Source: Flavobacterium sp. LC2016-12
Lineage (GTDB): Bacteria > Bacteroidota > Bacteroidia > Flavobacteriales > Flavobacteriaceae
NCBI RefSeq assembly: GCF_015351595.1
Contig: NZ_JADKPT010000005.1
Coordinates: 62,001 to 126,000, forward strand
DNA: 64,000 bases
Direction: 5' to 3'
Shown here piece after piece: positions 8,749-16,779 of this stretch (position 1 is its first letter; each line of letters begins with the position of its first letter). The translations under genes were made by a program, and so were the position numbers. Below the pieces are notes generated by a model that was given only the letters and a program-made list of their open reading frames with translations, searched no databases and was not told the DNA's origin.

Positions 8749-8777
8749 CAAAGATAGAGTTAAACATTAATTTACAA
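8749..8777 (-). promoter_or_regulatory. promoter of the SGNH-SGNH-MBOAT operon
   Basis: Minus-strand TTG (plus 8775-8777), an 18-nt spacer and TATCTTTG (plus 8749-8756) fit the Bacteroidota -33/-7 consensus, about 80 nt before the GTG start at 8668. Confidence 0.6.
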
Positions 8778-8810
8778 CCCTTTTTAACATTAAAATAAAA
8801 AACAAAAAAA

Positions 8811-8832
8811 GAGGCTAGATAAATCTAACCTC
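8811..8832 (-). terminator. terminator of the receptor/HmuY-like operon
   Basis: GAGGCTAGA / TCTAACCTC (8811-8819/8824-8832, one G-U) with an A-run just left of it on the plus strand (about 8798-8810), so a U-run follows in the minus-strand transcript. Confidence 0.65.
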
Positions 8833-8949
8833 TCTCAAAAAAAATAAAAAAAACAAAGCTAATGAATTAACTAATTTTTAATTAGGCGGGGCTCTTTCCC
8901 TTTTTATAAAGTAGAATTAGACCGATATTTTTTAATGTCTTATATTATC

Positions 8950-10389
8950 TTATTTCAACAATGCATATTCAAAAGATACATTACCTCTTTCTCCTGTTGC
9001 ACTTAACATTGCTGTGAATTTTAATTTATACAAATTACCTGCAACATCTTTTATCACATAAAAACGATCTGTTTTAAATGCTAAAGGATATGTTGCTCTC
9101 CAATTTCCTCCAATTACTCTTTGATCTTTTGCTAATTCTGTTTCAAAATTAGATTGAACTACCTTAGCTAAATTGAAGCTTTCATAAGTTACTTCAGATG
9201 TTAATACCTGGTATGCTCTAGTTCCAACTTTTGTATTTGTAATTGCATAATCTGGGAAATAATATGCTCCCGCTGATGCTCCATCTCCATAGAATGTTTC
9301 ACCTGTAAAAGCAGTAATATTTAAATCCCATTTTTCCTTTAAAGGCTCTACATTAACTACTGATTTAGTATTTAAACTAAAGAAAGTAAAATTATAGGCC
9401 GCATTTTTAGTAATAGTAACTTCATTATGAGTAGTAGCATTTAGATCGGCATATTGTAATTTATAATTAGCTCCATCTCTTAAAATTCTGATTTTTTTCC
9501 AACCTCTGGCAGCTCCTGTAAGAGCAACACCAGTTCCAGTTCCAGGAACAGTAGAAATATCTTGCCCCAAGTTTACCAAGTAAACCTTATTATTTACGTC
9601 AACTTCAGAAACTTCTGCTATAGCAGTTCCTTTACTTCCTTCCACCCCAGAAATTGGAGTCAAATTTCCATAAGGATTATCGATATAATTTACTGTAACA
9701 GCTTCATAATTACCAGTCGTTACGTTTGGATCTTCAACTTGCACCTCATCGATATTAGTACTATTAAGTTGTTTTACTGCAAATTTATTAATCGCTCCAT
9801 TTGAAATCACGCGGAATTCAGACCCTCCGTAGAAACCTAAATCCCAGCTAGTTCTAACAACTTTTGTCATCGCACCAGAACTTAAATCAACAAATACCTG
9901 GTTTGGAACTGTATTTCCTCCATTTTCAGGCGCAAGTGATTTACTTACAACAGCTGTTTCATTAAAATTAAGTTGAGTGGAATTTGTTGCTGTTGCTATC
10001 GTTACATTCGTATCTGAAATAGAAGCGATTGTAAATTTTACATTTTTCACTTCTCCCTCTATAGCATCAACTATTTTTTTAAAATTAAAGGATACTGAAC
10101 TAACATTTGCAGCATACGGCAATACTATTTTGGCATTTTCTACAGCCGGTGTTGTTGTAAAATCAGTACCATAAACTAGCGCTGAAGGAACAATACTTAA
10201 AGTTACTGTACCAGCAGTAGTTGTTGGTTTAGAAAATACAACTTTTACTTCTGTTTCTGCTTCTAAAACATTTGCCGAAGTATTTACAAATGCAACTGCA
10301 TTAGAATTATCTACGACATTATCATCATTATTACAAGCTGTAATACCAACTAGAATAAATGCAATAATTAAAAGGACACTTTTTTTCAT
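8950..10389 (-). CDS. HmuY-like haem-binding lipoprotein with N-terminal Calx-beta-like domain
   Basis: 479-residue lipoprotein: signal peptide with lipobox ending at Cys19 (GITAC), so surface or periplasmic anchoring. Residues about 30-145 form a beta-rich, Calx-beta-like domain (YGTDFTTTPA...). Residues about 150-479 match the HmuY family: TSWDLGFYGGSEFRVISNG near 180-200 and the closing pattern GGNWR...DRFYVIKD..GNLYKLKF..M...GERG..SFEY. HmuY in Porphyromonas captures haem for the HmuR receptor. The same pairing is seen here, since the receptor gene lies 18 nt upstream in the same operon. The axial ligands of this protein are not evident, so haem is inferred from family and context. Confidence 0.82.
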   Translation of the reverse strand: MKKSVLLIIAFILVGITACNNDDNVVDNSNAVAFVNTSANVLEAETEVKVVFSKPTTTAGTVTLSIVPSALVYGTDFTTTPAVENAKIVLPYAANVSSVSFNFKKIVDAIEGEVKNVKFTIASISDTNVTIATATNSTQLNFNETAVVSKSLAPENGGNTVPNQVFVDLSSGAMTKVVRTSWDLGFYGGSEFRVISNGAINKFAVKQLNSTNIDEVQVEDPNVTTGNYEAVTVNYIDNPYGNLTPISGVEGSKGTAIAEVSEVDVNNKVYLVNLGQDISTVPGTGTGVALTGAARGWKKIRILRDGANYKLQYADLNATTHNEVTITKNAAYNFTFFSLNTKSVVNVEPLKEKWDLNITAFTGETFYGDGASAGAYYFPDYAITNTKVGTRAYQVLTSEVTYESFNLAKVVQSNFETELAKDQRVIGGNWRATYPLAFKTDRFYVIKDVAGNLYKLKFTAMLSATGERGNVSFEYALLK

Positions 10390-10407
10390 TTTGATTATTT
10401 ATTTAGA

Positions 10408-12528
10408 TTAAAAATTTAGATTATAGGTTAATTTTAAAAAATAGGACCTTCCGTATCCTAAAAGAATGTTATTTGAAGCTGTATGTGCACTACCAGATGC
10501 AATACTCTGCTGAATATTTGTCACATCTAAAATATTTCTAGCGCCAAGAGTAACGTCGAATGTTTTCTTATAAAAAGATTTTTTAACAGAGGCGTCTAAA
10601 AAACTATACGGATCTATTGATGATAATCTATATACATTTTCTCCGTTCTCTGTAACTTGTCGAAATTGTTGTTGTTCTCCATTAAATTTGTAGTAAACAG
10701 CAAACAAAGTGTTATATTTTGCTAAATTGTAAGTTATGTTAGTATTGACTTGTAATGCATATAAAAATTTATCATCTGAAATTACTTCACCATTATCAAT
10801 TTCTTGCGAAATTCCAACTAAAGAAGCACCCAAATTAAATGTCAAGTTTTTAAAATTTACTTGATTTGTCAGGGCAACATTCCACATTTTATAGCCACTA
10901 ATATTAATATATTGATATATAGGTTCTGTGGTAAGTGGTTCGTCGCCGATATACGCCATATCAATTTTATCCTTTACATTCAGATAAGAAGCAGAAAGGT
11001 TTGTAGAGAGCAATAGTCCCGATCTAAAAGTTGTCGTTTTTTTTACACTAAAATCATATGACGTACTGGTTTCAGGAATTAAAGCATCATTTCCATAAAA
11101 CTGATGTCCTGAAAATTTAATTTTTGAATATAATTCTTCAAAATTAGGTGTACGAAATCCTCTTCCTACTGATGTACGCATTTCAATTCCTTTATCAAAT
11201 AAATAATAAAGCCCTACAGAAGCAGCATACTGATTATCAAATTGATTTTGGAAAGAAATCCTTCCTCCTGGTCTAATTGAGAATTTTTTCGTTGCCTTAA
11301 TTTCTGAAGAAAGAAAAACATCATAATTTTCAAATCTTTTTTCAACCGGAACAAGTGTTTGATTTTCTCCACTTACCAATGCATATCCTAAATTATTTGC
11401 ATATTCATATCCCAATTGAAAATCAAAAGATTTCCCTGGAAAAAAATTACCCAATGTACCTGTTGAATACAGTAATTCTGTTGATTGATTTTTTTGCTTG
11501 ATATTTTCTGATTCCTGATCTAAACTCAAATCATACTTAAATGAATCTGTTGAACGGGTTTGTTTCTGTTGAGAAAATGAAACATTATAATTATACTGAG
11601 ATGCAATTTTGCCATAAAAATTTAAATGATTTATTATACGCTCAGTCAAATAGCGTTTATCTTCAGAATAACGAATATCTCCAAAAGGCGGATTTGCAGT
11701 GACTATAACGATTGGACTATAATAATCAATATTTTCATTCAAATAATCAAATTTATAAAAGGCTCTAAAGTCATTCTTTTTATAACTTATCATTCCATTG
11801 CCTATATATTGTAATTTTGGCAACCAAGTATAACCTCTTTGCAAGTCAGTTTCATTGTAGTCTTCCCCTTTTTTACCATCAAGATAACCGTCAAAATCAT
11901 TTCTATCAAGACCTGCAGACACAAACCAATTATCAGTAACTGTATGTGACACTTTTAGTGATTGTATGTGACGTCCCTGATTAAAGGGAGAATATTCTTG
12001 TCCAACCGTTTCTTCCTGAACCGTTGCGTCAATCTCCCATTTATAACGTGATGATTTTTTTGTTATAATATTAAGAATTCCAGTAACCGCGTTTGCTCCG
12101 TTGGTTACACCCATTGAACCTTCAATAATCTCAATTTGTTCTACATCATCAAGATTAATTTGTGTTAAATCGACATTATTTCCAAAACTAATATCGCTCA
12201 CAATTGGAATATTGTCAATTAAAATCTTAAAGTACTCTCCATTTAAGCCAAACATTGATACAGTAGATCTTCCGGTTCCAGAACTTGGAGTTATTGTTAT
12301 ATTTAAATATTGATTAAGTAAATCTGCCAGATTATTTGCTGCTTGTTGTTCTATATCTTTTTTAGAAATAACAGTAACATCATATACTGATTTTTTTATT
12401 GATTGAGGCTCGAATTGTCCAGTAACAACAACCTCTGATAGTTTATTTACAGCCGTCGTATCTTTCTCTTGTGCAAAAGAAATTTGAAAAAAAAGAACAG
12501 CTATAAAAAGGATAATTTTAATTTTCAT
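10408..12528 (-). CDS. TonB-dependent outer-membrane receptor (HmuR-like)
   Basis: 706-residue outer-membrane receptor for TonB-driven uptake, probably of haem or an iron compound. It has a signal peptide ending FAQ (residue 20), a TonB-box-like start (SEVVVTG, about 31-37), a plug domain (about 45-170, including DVEQIEIIEGSMGVTNGANAV) and a long beta-barrel ending in aromatic LTYNLNF. The open frame extends 62 codons further upstream, but those codons run through the divergent promoter region. The ATG at 12528 opens a proper signal peptide and is the start. Its only operon partner visible is the HmuY-like gene. Transcription probably begins at the -7 box at 12556-12563. Confidence 0.9.
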   Translation of the reverse strand: MKIKIILFIAVLFFQISFAQEKDTTAVNKLSEVVVTGQFEPQSIKKSVYDVTVISKKDIEQQAANNLADLLNQYLNITITPSSGTGRSTVSMFGLNGEYFKILIDNIPIVSDISFGNNVDLTQINLDDVEQIEIIEGSMGVTNGANAVTGILNIITKKSSRYKWEIDATVQEETVGQEYSPFNQGRHIQSLKVSHTVTDNWFVSAGLDRNDFDGYLDGKKGEDYNETDLQRGYTWLPKLQYIGNGMISYKKNDFRAFYKFDYLNENIDYYSPIVIVTANPPFGDIRYSEDKRYLTERIINHLNFYGKIASQYNYNVSFSQQKQTRSTDSFKYDLSLDQESENIKQKNQSTELLYSTGTLGNFFPGKSFDFQLGYEYANNLGYALVSGENQTLVPVEKRFENYDVFLSSEIKATKKFSIRPGGRISFQNQFDNQYAASVGLYYLFDKGIEMRTSVGRGFRTPNFEELYSKIKFSGHQFYGNDALIPETSTSYDFSVKKTTTFRSGLLLSTNLSASYLNVKDKIDMAYIGDEPLTTEPIYQYINISGYKMWNVALTNQVNFKNLTFNLGASLVGISQEIDNGEVISDDKFLYALQVNTNITYNLAKYNTLFAVYYKFNGEQQQFRQVTENGENVYRLSSIDPYSFLDASVKKSFYKKTFDVTLGARNILDVTNIQQSIASGSAHTASNNILLGYGRSYFLKLTYNLNF

Positions 12529-12555
12529 TATTTTTATTGAGTCTGAATAAGACCG

Positions 12556-12603
12556 CAAATATATAACTATTTTTATTTGTTCTAAATAAAATTTATATAT
12601 TTG
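12556..12603. promoter_or_regulatory. divergent promoters between receptor operon and DUF6607 gene
   Basis: Two near-identical -7 boxes face outward: minus-strand TATATTTG (plus 12556-12563) 28 nt before the receptor ATG, and plus-strand TATATTTG (12596-12603) 31 nt before the ATG at 12634, with TTTG at 12576-12579 as a possible -33 (spacer 16). The 105-bp shared region would allow co-regulation, for example by Fur, but I see no clear Fur palindrome. Confidence 0.6.
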
Positions 12604-12633
12604 CAAAAAAATTTTAAAACAAAATAATAAGTT

Positions 12634-13536
12634 ATGATTACAAAAAGCCTCTTCTTTTCGGCCGTAACGGCTTTGACTTGTACTCTTGGATTTAGCCAGG
12701 ATAAAAAACAACAAGACATCAAATCGATCAAATCAATGTGTGGTTGTTATGAAGTGAAATTTAATTTTACTGAAACTTTTCAATATCCAAAAGATACTCT
12801 TACTTACAAACCATCACAGACTAAACATGAGTCTGCTTTAGAATGGGTTGATTTACTAGAAGATACTCCAAACAAAATCGTAATGCAGCACTTACTAATT
12901 GTAAGCGATGATATGATTATCAAACACTGGAGACAAGACTGGCTTTTTGAAAACACAGACTTATATTCTTTCGATAAAGGAACGTCGTGGAAATACAACA
13001 AATTAGATAAGAAAGCTGTTAAAGGACAATGGACTCAAAAAGTTTATCAGGTAGATGATAGTCCGAGATATGAAGGATCATCAACCTGGGTACATGTTGA
13101 CGGAAAAGATTACTGGGCTAATGTAGCTGACGCTCCTCTACCAAGGAGAGAACAAACAAAACGTAATGACTATAATGTTTTGAAAAGAAGAAATATCCAT
13201 GAAATCACTTCTACAGGATGGAATCATGAGCAAGACAATGATAAACTGGTTAGAGATGACAGTGGAAAAGATGTATTGTTAGCACAGGAAAAAGGATTTG
13301 ATGTTTATACTAAAGTTCCGGATATTAAATGTGCTGCTGCTCAAAAATGGTGGAAGGAAAATAACGCTCTTTGGAAAAACGTTCGCGACAAATGGCAAAC
13401 GCTGTTTGACAGACACCAAGACTTAAACTTAGAAGCTAAAGTAGATAGAAAAGCTTTGTATTCTCTTTTGTTTGATCTAAAACCAGATACTTCAAAAGCA
13501 GAAACAGACAAAATTATCGACAAGTTCGTAAAATAA
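12634..13536 (+). CDS. DUF6607-type exported protein next to haem-uptake genes
   Basis: 300-residue protein with a signal peptide ending about GFSQ (residues 1-22), so periplasmic or outer membrane. It is rich in Trp and charged residues (EWVD, HWRQDW, WKYNK, GQWTQK, STGWNHEQDND) and carries a CGCYEV motif near residue 36. It resembles the uncharacterised DUF6607 family; no enzymatic motif is recognisable. Transcribed divergently from the receptor/HmuY-like operon with back-to-back promoters, so it may help process or bind the same ligand. That role is inference only. Confidence 0.75.
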   Translation: MITKSLFFSAVTALTCTLGFSQDKKQQDIKSIKSMCGCYEVKFNFTETFQYPKDTLTYKPSQTKHESALEWVDLLEDTPNKIVMQHLLIVSDDMIIKHWRQDWLFENTDLYSFDKGTSWKYNKLDKKAVKGQWTQKVYQVDDSPRYEGSSTWVHVDGKDYWANVADAPLPRREQTKRNDYNVLKRRNIHEITSTGWNHEQDNDKLVRDDSGKDVLLAQEKGFDVYTKVPDIKCAAAQKWWKENNALWKNVRDKWQTLFDRHQDLNLEAKVDRKALYSLLFDLKPDTSKAETDKIIDKFVK

Positions 13537-13560
13537 AAATGGTTTGTGTTAGTTGTAAAA

Positions 13561-13588
13561 AAGCCGATAGTTTTAATGCTATCGGCTT
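13561..13588. terminator. bidirectional terminator
   Basis: Perfect 10-bp arms AAGCCGATAG / CTATCGGCTT (13561-13570/13579-13588) with an A-run before and T8 after, between convergent genes ending at 13536 and 13623. Confidence 0.85.
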
Positions 13589-13622
13589 TTTTTTATTCTA
13601 TATCTTTTAGTTTACAAAACAA

Positions 13623-14333
13623 TTATTTTGATTCTGCACACTCAGAGTAAGTAATAACATGTTTTGTTAAATCTGTCCATTTAGGCTCAGGATTTGCAGA
13701 AATCACTTTCTCACAGCTACCCCATAATGGTGCAAATTCTTTTTTATACTCCTTTTTCTTTAATAAAACTGCTGGTGCATCTTTTTTTGCTACGTAATAA
13801 GATTTTGCATCGCCGCCAATAAAGTTAACTCCGCCAACTCCTAATGCAGTAGTTTCTTTTGCATTTGGATCACAGTATATTTTGCACTCTTTACTAAATC
13901 CAGGGTTTAAGAGTTGCATTAATAATTTTGAAGTTTTCTTTTTAACTTGTACATCAGCTGTTTCAAAATAGGCATAACCTTCTTTTATGTACGCTTGGTT
14001 CAGTTTATCGTCGCTCCATTTTTGATAATCAGAAATAAAATCCAGACTTTTAGTTAAATTATCAAGTCCGCTTGGTGGCAGGTACATAAACTTAATATCT
14101 TCTGGTTTAAGTTTGTGCTTTTTTCCAGCTGCGTCTTGTAATTTAATATACTCAATTAATCCTTTTTCTCTATCAATATCTCTGATAGTTCCATTGATTT
14201 CTGTTCCATCTGCCAAAGTAATGTAGGCTGTTTTACTGTGAGAGAATCCATAAGATGGATTAATTAAATCTTGTGCACTCATTGTACTAAGAGCAAATAA
14301 AAATGCCAGTACGAAAAAAGGTTTTTTAATCAT
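13623..14333 (-). CDS. exported protein of unknown function
   Basis: 236-residue protein with a clear signal peptide (MIKKPFFVLAFLFALSTMSAQ). The mature part begins with a small beta-rich segment (YITLADGTEINGTIRDIDREKG, about 37-58) like those in other flavobacterial secreted proteins. It then has a Lys-rich region and a cysteine pair (CKIYC near 150) plus later cysteines. I do not recognise an enzyme family. Monocistronic, with a long untranslated leader if the -7 box at 14494-14501 is real. Confidence 0.75.
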   Translation of the reverse strand: MIKKPFFVLAFLFALSTMSAQDLINPSYGFSHSKTAYITLADGTEINGTIRDIDREKGLIEYIKLQDAAGKKHKLKPEDIKFMYLPPSGLDNLTKSLDFISDYQKWSDDKLNQAYIKEGYAYFETADVQVKKKTSKLLMQLLNPGFSKECKIYCDPNAKETTALGVGGVNFIGGDAKSYYVAKKDAPAVLLKKKEYKKEFAPLWGSCEKVISANPEPKWTDLTKHVITYSECAESK

Positions 14334-14493
14334 TTGTTTTCATGTTTTTGGTTTTGCTTACTCTTACGATTTTCAGCTTCCTCGATTATTTAAATCATAA
14401 AAGATCTGGGAATCTCCTTTTGTTTATTGGCTTATCACGGTATTTTTATAAATCATTTTCCTACTGTAAACATAGGTATAAAATTCACAGCTG

Positions 14494-14501
14494 CAAATCT
14501 A
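14494..14501 (-). promoter_or_regulatory. possible -7 box with long leader
   Basis: TAGATTTG on the minus strand (plus 14494-14501) fits TAnnTTTG but lies about 160 nt before the ATG at 14333 and lacks a -33 TTG. The rest of 14334-14624 holds no gene, repeat or riboswitch that I recognise. Confidence 0.3.
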
Positions 14502-14624
14502 AAATCAATATTTTTAGAAGGAAATTCAGCTTAACAAATCCTTAACCAATTCATTATAATTAATTTATTTACTGTTGTATAAACACGTTAATCTCTTAAC
14601 TACAGCAGATAATAGTATAAAAAA

Positions 14625-14655
14625 AAAGAGCCGATAATTAAATTATCGGCTCTTT
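14625..14655 (-). terminator. terminator of argS
   Basis: Near-perfect palindrome: AAAGAGCCGATAATT (14625-14639) pairs with 14641-14655 (arms 15 nt, tip looped out), preceded by an A-run on the plus strand, 20 nt beyond the argS stop. Confidence 0.85.
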
Positions 14656-14675
14656 ACTTTTTATGCTCAAACGGT

Positions 14676-16454
14676 TTACATTCTCTCCGGAACTTCAATT
14701 CCTAATAATGTTAAAGCAGATTTTATAACCTCGGCAACTTTTTGTGAAAGCTGTACTCTGAAAATCTTTTTAGTTAAATCAACTTCTCCTAAAATATGCA
14801 CGGATTGATAAAATGAATTGTATTCTTTTACCAAATCATACGTATAATTTGCGATCAAAGCCGGACTATGATTTTGAGCCGCGTTTTGAATTATCTCAGG
14901 GAAAAGTTCGATTTGTTTTACCAATTCTTTTTCTTTTTCATGAAGCTCTTCTGTATTTGTTTTTACTGAAAAATCAAAATCAGCTTTACGGATTATCGAT
15001 CGAATTCTCGCATATGTATATTGGATAAACGGACCTGTATTTCCAGCAAAATCTACAGATTCTTCCGGATTAAACAAAATACGTTTTTTAGGATCTACTT
15101 TTAAGATATAATATTTCAAAGCACCAAGACCTATTGTTTTATACAATTTTGCTTTTTCCTCTGCAGAATAACTATCCAATTTCCCTAAATCTTCAGAAAT
15201 TTGTTTAGCCGTATCTGTCATATTCTGCATCAAATCATCAGCATCTACCACAGTTCCTTCACGGCTTTTCATTTTTCCGGAAGGCAAATCAACCATTCCG
15301 TATGATAAATGATACAAGCTTGAAGCCCAGTCAAAACCTAATTTTTTCAAAATTAAAAACAACACTTTAAAGTGATAATCCTGTTCGTTACCAACTGTAT
15401 AAACCATACCACCAACATCGGGCATATCTTTTACACGCTGAATTGCAGTTCCAATATCTTGTGTCATATAAACCGCAGTTCCGTCAGAACGCAATACAAT
15501 TTTACGATCTAAACCTTCATCAGTTAAATCAATCCAAACTGAACCATCAGGATCTTTTTCAAAAACTCCTTTATCAAGTCCAACCTGAACGACATCTTTT
15601 CCTAGTAAATAGGTATTGCTTTCGTAGTAATAACGATCAAAATTAACTCCAAGATTGGTATAAGTGGTAGCAAAACCATCATAAACCCATTGGTTCATCA
15701 TCTTCCAAAGCTCAATTACTTTTTCATCACCAGCTTCCCATTTCTTAAGCATATCTTGTGCTTCAACAATAATCGGAGCTTGTTTTTTTGCTTCTTCTTC
15801 GATTTTTCCTGTTTCTATCAATTGGTTAATTTCAGCTTTGTAAGCTTTATCAAACTCCACATAATATTTACCAACTAATTTATCTCCTTTTAAATTTGAA
15901 CTTTCAGGAGTTTCTCCATTTCCGAATTTCTCCCAAGCCAACATCGATTTACAGATATGAATTCCACGATCGTTGATGATTTGCGTTTTATATACTTTTT
16001 TACCAGAGGCCTTAATAATTTCAGCAACAGAATATCCTAACAAATTGTTACGAACGTGACCTAAGTGCAAAGGTTTATTTGTATTTGGAGAAGAATATTC
16101 AACCATTATAGCTTTGTCCTCAGGATCTGGAGTTACATAGCCAAACTTTGTATTGTCTTTTATTTCATTAAAGAAATTCAAATAATAACTATCTGCAATT
16201 ACAATATTCAGGAAACCAGAAACCACATTAAAGCGGGCGACCTCAGAAACATTTTCAACGAGGTAATTTCCAATTTTATTTCCAAGTTCGACTGGATTGC
16301 TTTTGATCACTTTCAATAATGGAAAAATCACCATTGTAATATCGCCTTCAAACTCTTTTCGGGTTGTTTGAAATTCGATTTTATCAACAGTAACATCAAA
16401 TAATGCCTGAATGGCGTTTTGTATAGAAGGTGTAAGAATTTGTGATAATGACAT
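14676..16454 (-). CDS. argS: arginyl-tRNA synthetase
   Basis: Class I aminoacyl-tRNA synthetase that charges tRNA-Arg; 592 residues. Order is as expected: N-terminal Add-1 domain (about 1-100), catalytic domain with YSSPNTNKPLHLGH (HIGH motif HLGH at 130-133), the SGKMKSREGT segment that replaces KMSKS near 378, then an anticodon-binding helical domain ending in VPERM. ATG start at 16454, with a -7 box at 16476-16483 just upstream. Monocistronic with its own terminator. Confidence 0.97.
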   Translation of the reverse strand: MSLSQILTPSIQNAIQALFDVTVDKIEFQTTRKEFEGDITMVIFPLLKVIKSNPVELGNKIGNYLVENVSEVARFNVVSGFLNIVIADSYYLNFFNEIKDNTKFGYVTPDPEDKAIMVEYSSPNTNKPLHLGHVRNNLLGYSVAEIIKASGKKVYKTQIINDRGIHICKSMLAWEKFGNGETPESSNLKGDKLVGKYYVEFDKAYKAEINQLIETGKIEEEAKKQAPIIVEAQDMLKKWEAGDEKVIELWKMMNQWVYDGFATTYTNLGVNFDRYYYESNTYLLGKDVVQVGLDKGVFEKDPDGSVWIDLTDEGLDRKIVLRSDGTAVYMTQDIGTAIQRVKDMPDVGGMVYTVGNEQDYHFKVLFLILKKLGFDWASSLYHLSYGMVDLPSGKMKSREGTVVDADDLMQNMTDTAKQISEDLGKLDSYSAEEKAKLYKTIGLGALKYYILKVDPKKRILFNPEESVDFAGNTGPFIQYTYARIRSIIRKADFDFSVKTNTEELHEKEKELVKQIELFPEIIQNAAQNHSPALIANYTYDLVKEYNSFYQSVHILGEVDLTKKIFRVQLSQKVAEVIKSALTLLGIEVPERM

Positions 16455-16475
16455 GTAAACTTATTTTAAAGTGAG

Positions 16476-16483
16476 CAAAGATA
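16476..16483 (-). promoter_or_regulatory. putative -7 box of argS
   Basis: TATCTTTG on the minus strand (plus CAAAGATA, 16476-16483), 21 nt from the argS ATG. The rest of the 325-bp gap to the receptor gene at 16780 is AT-rich with no gene seen. The receptor's own promoter is not clear. Confidence 0.45.
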
Positions 16484-16779
16484 CTGCTTATTCATCAATT
16501 ACAGAAAATGAAAAACATATAAAATCGAACAAAACACTTAGAATTTCTTAAAAATCAATTTGTTTGGAATGTTAAAATTATCAAAAAATTAAAATGCTAA
16601 TCTCTTACAAAACAGAACTAATAAAACAAAAAAGGCATTTTTTTTATTTTAATCTGTAACATATCGATGATAAAAGAGTCTTAATAGGAACTTTGAATTC
16701 ATTTAAAGCCAAAAAAATCTAACAAAAACAAAAAAAACAATCATCATCAATCAAATCAAAATAATCAACTAGTACTATT

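Noticed and set aside
12529..12714. Extended N-terminus of the TonB receptor
   Set aside because: It crosses the divergent promoter and overlaps the start of the opposite gene; the ATG at 12528 opens a signal peptide.
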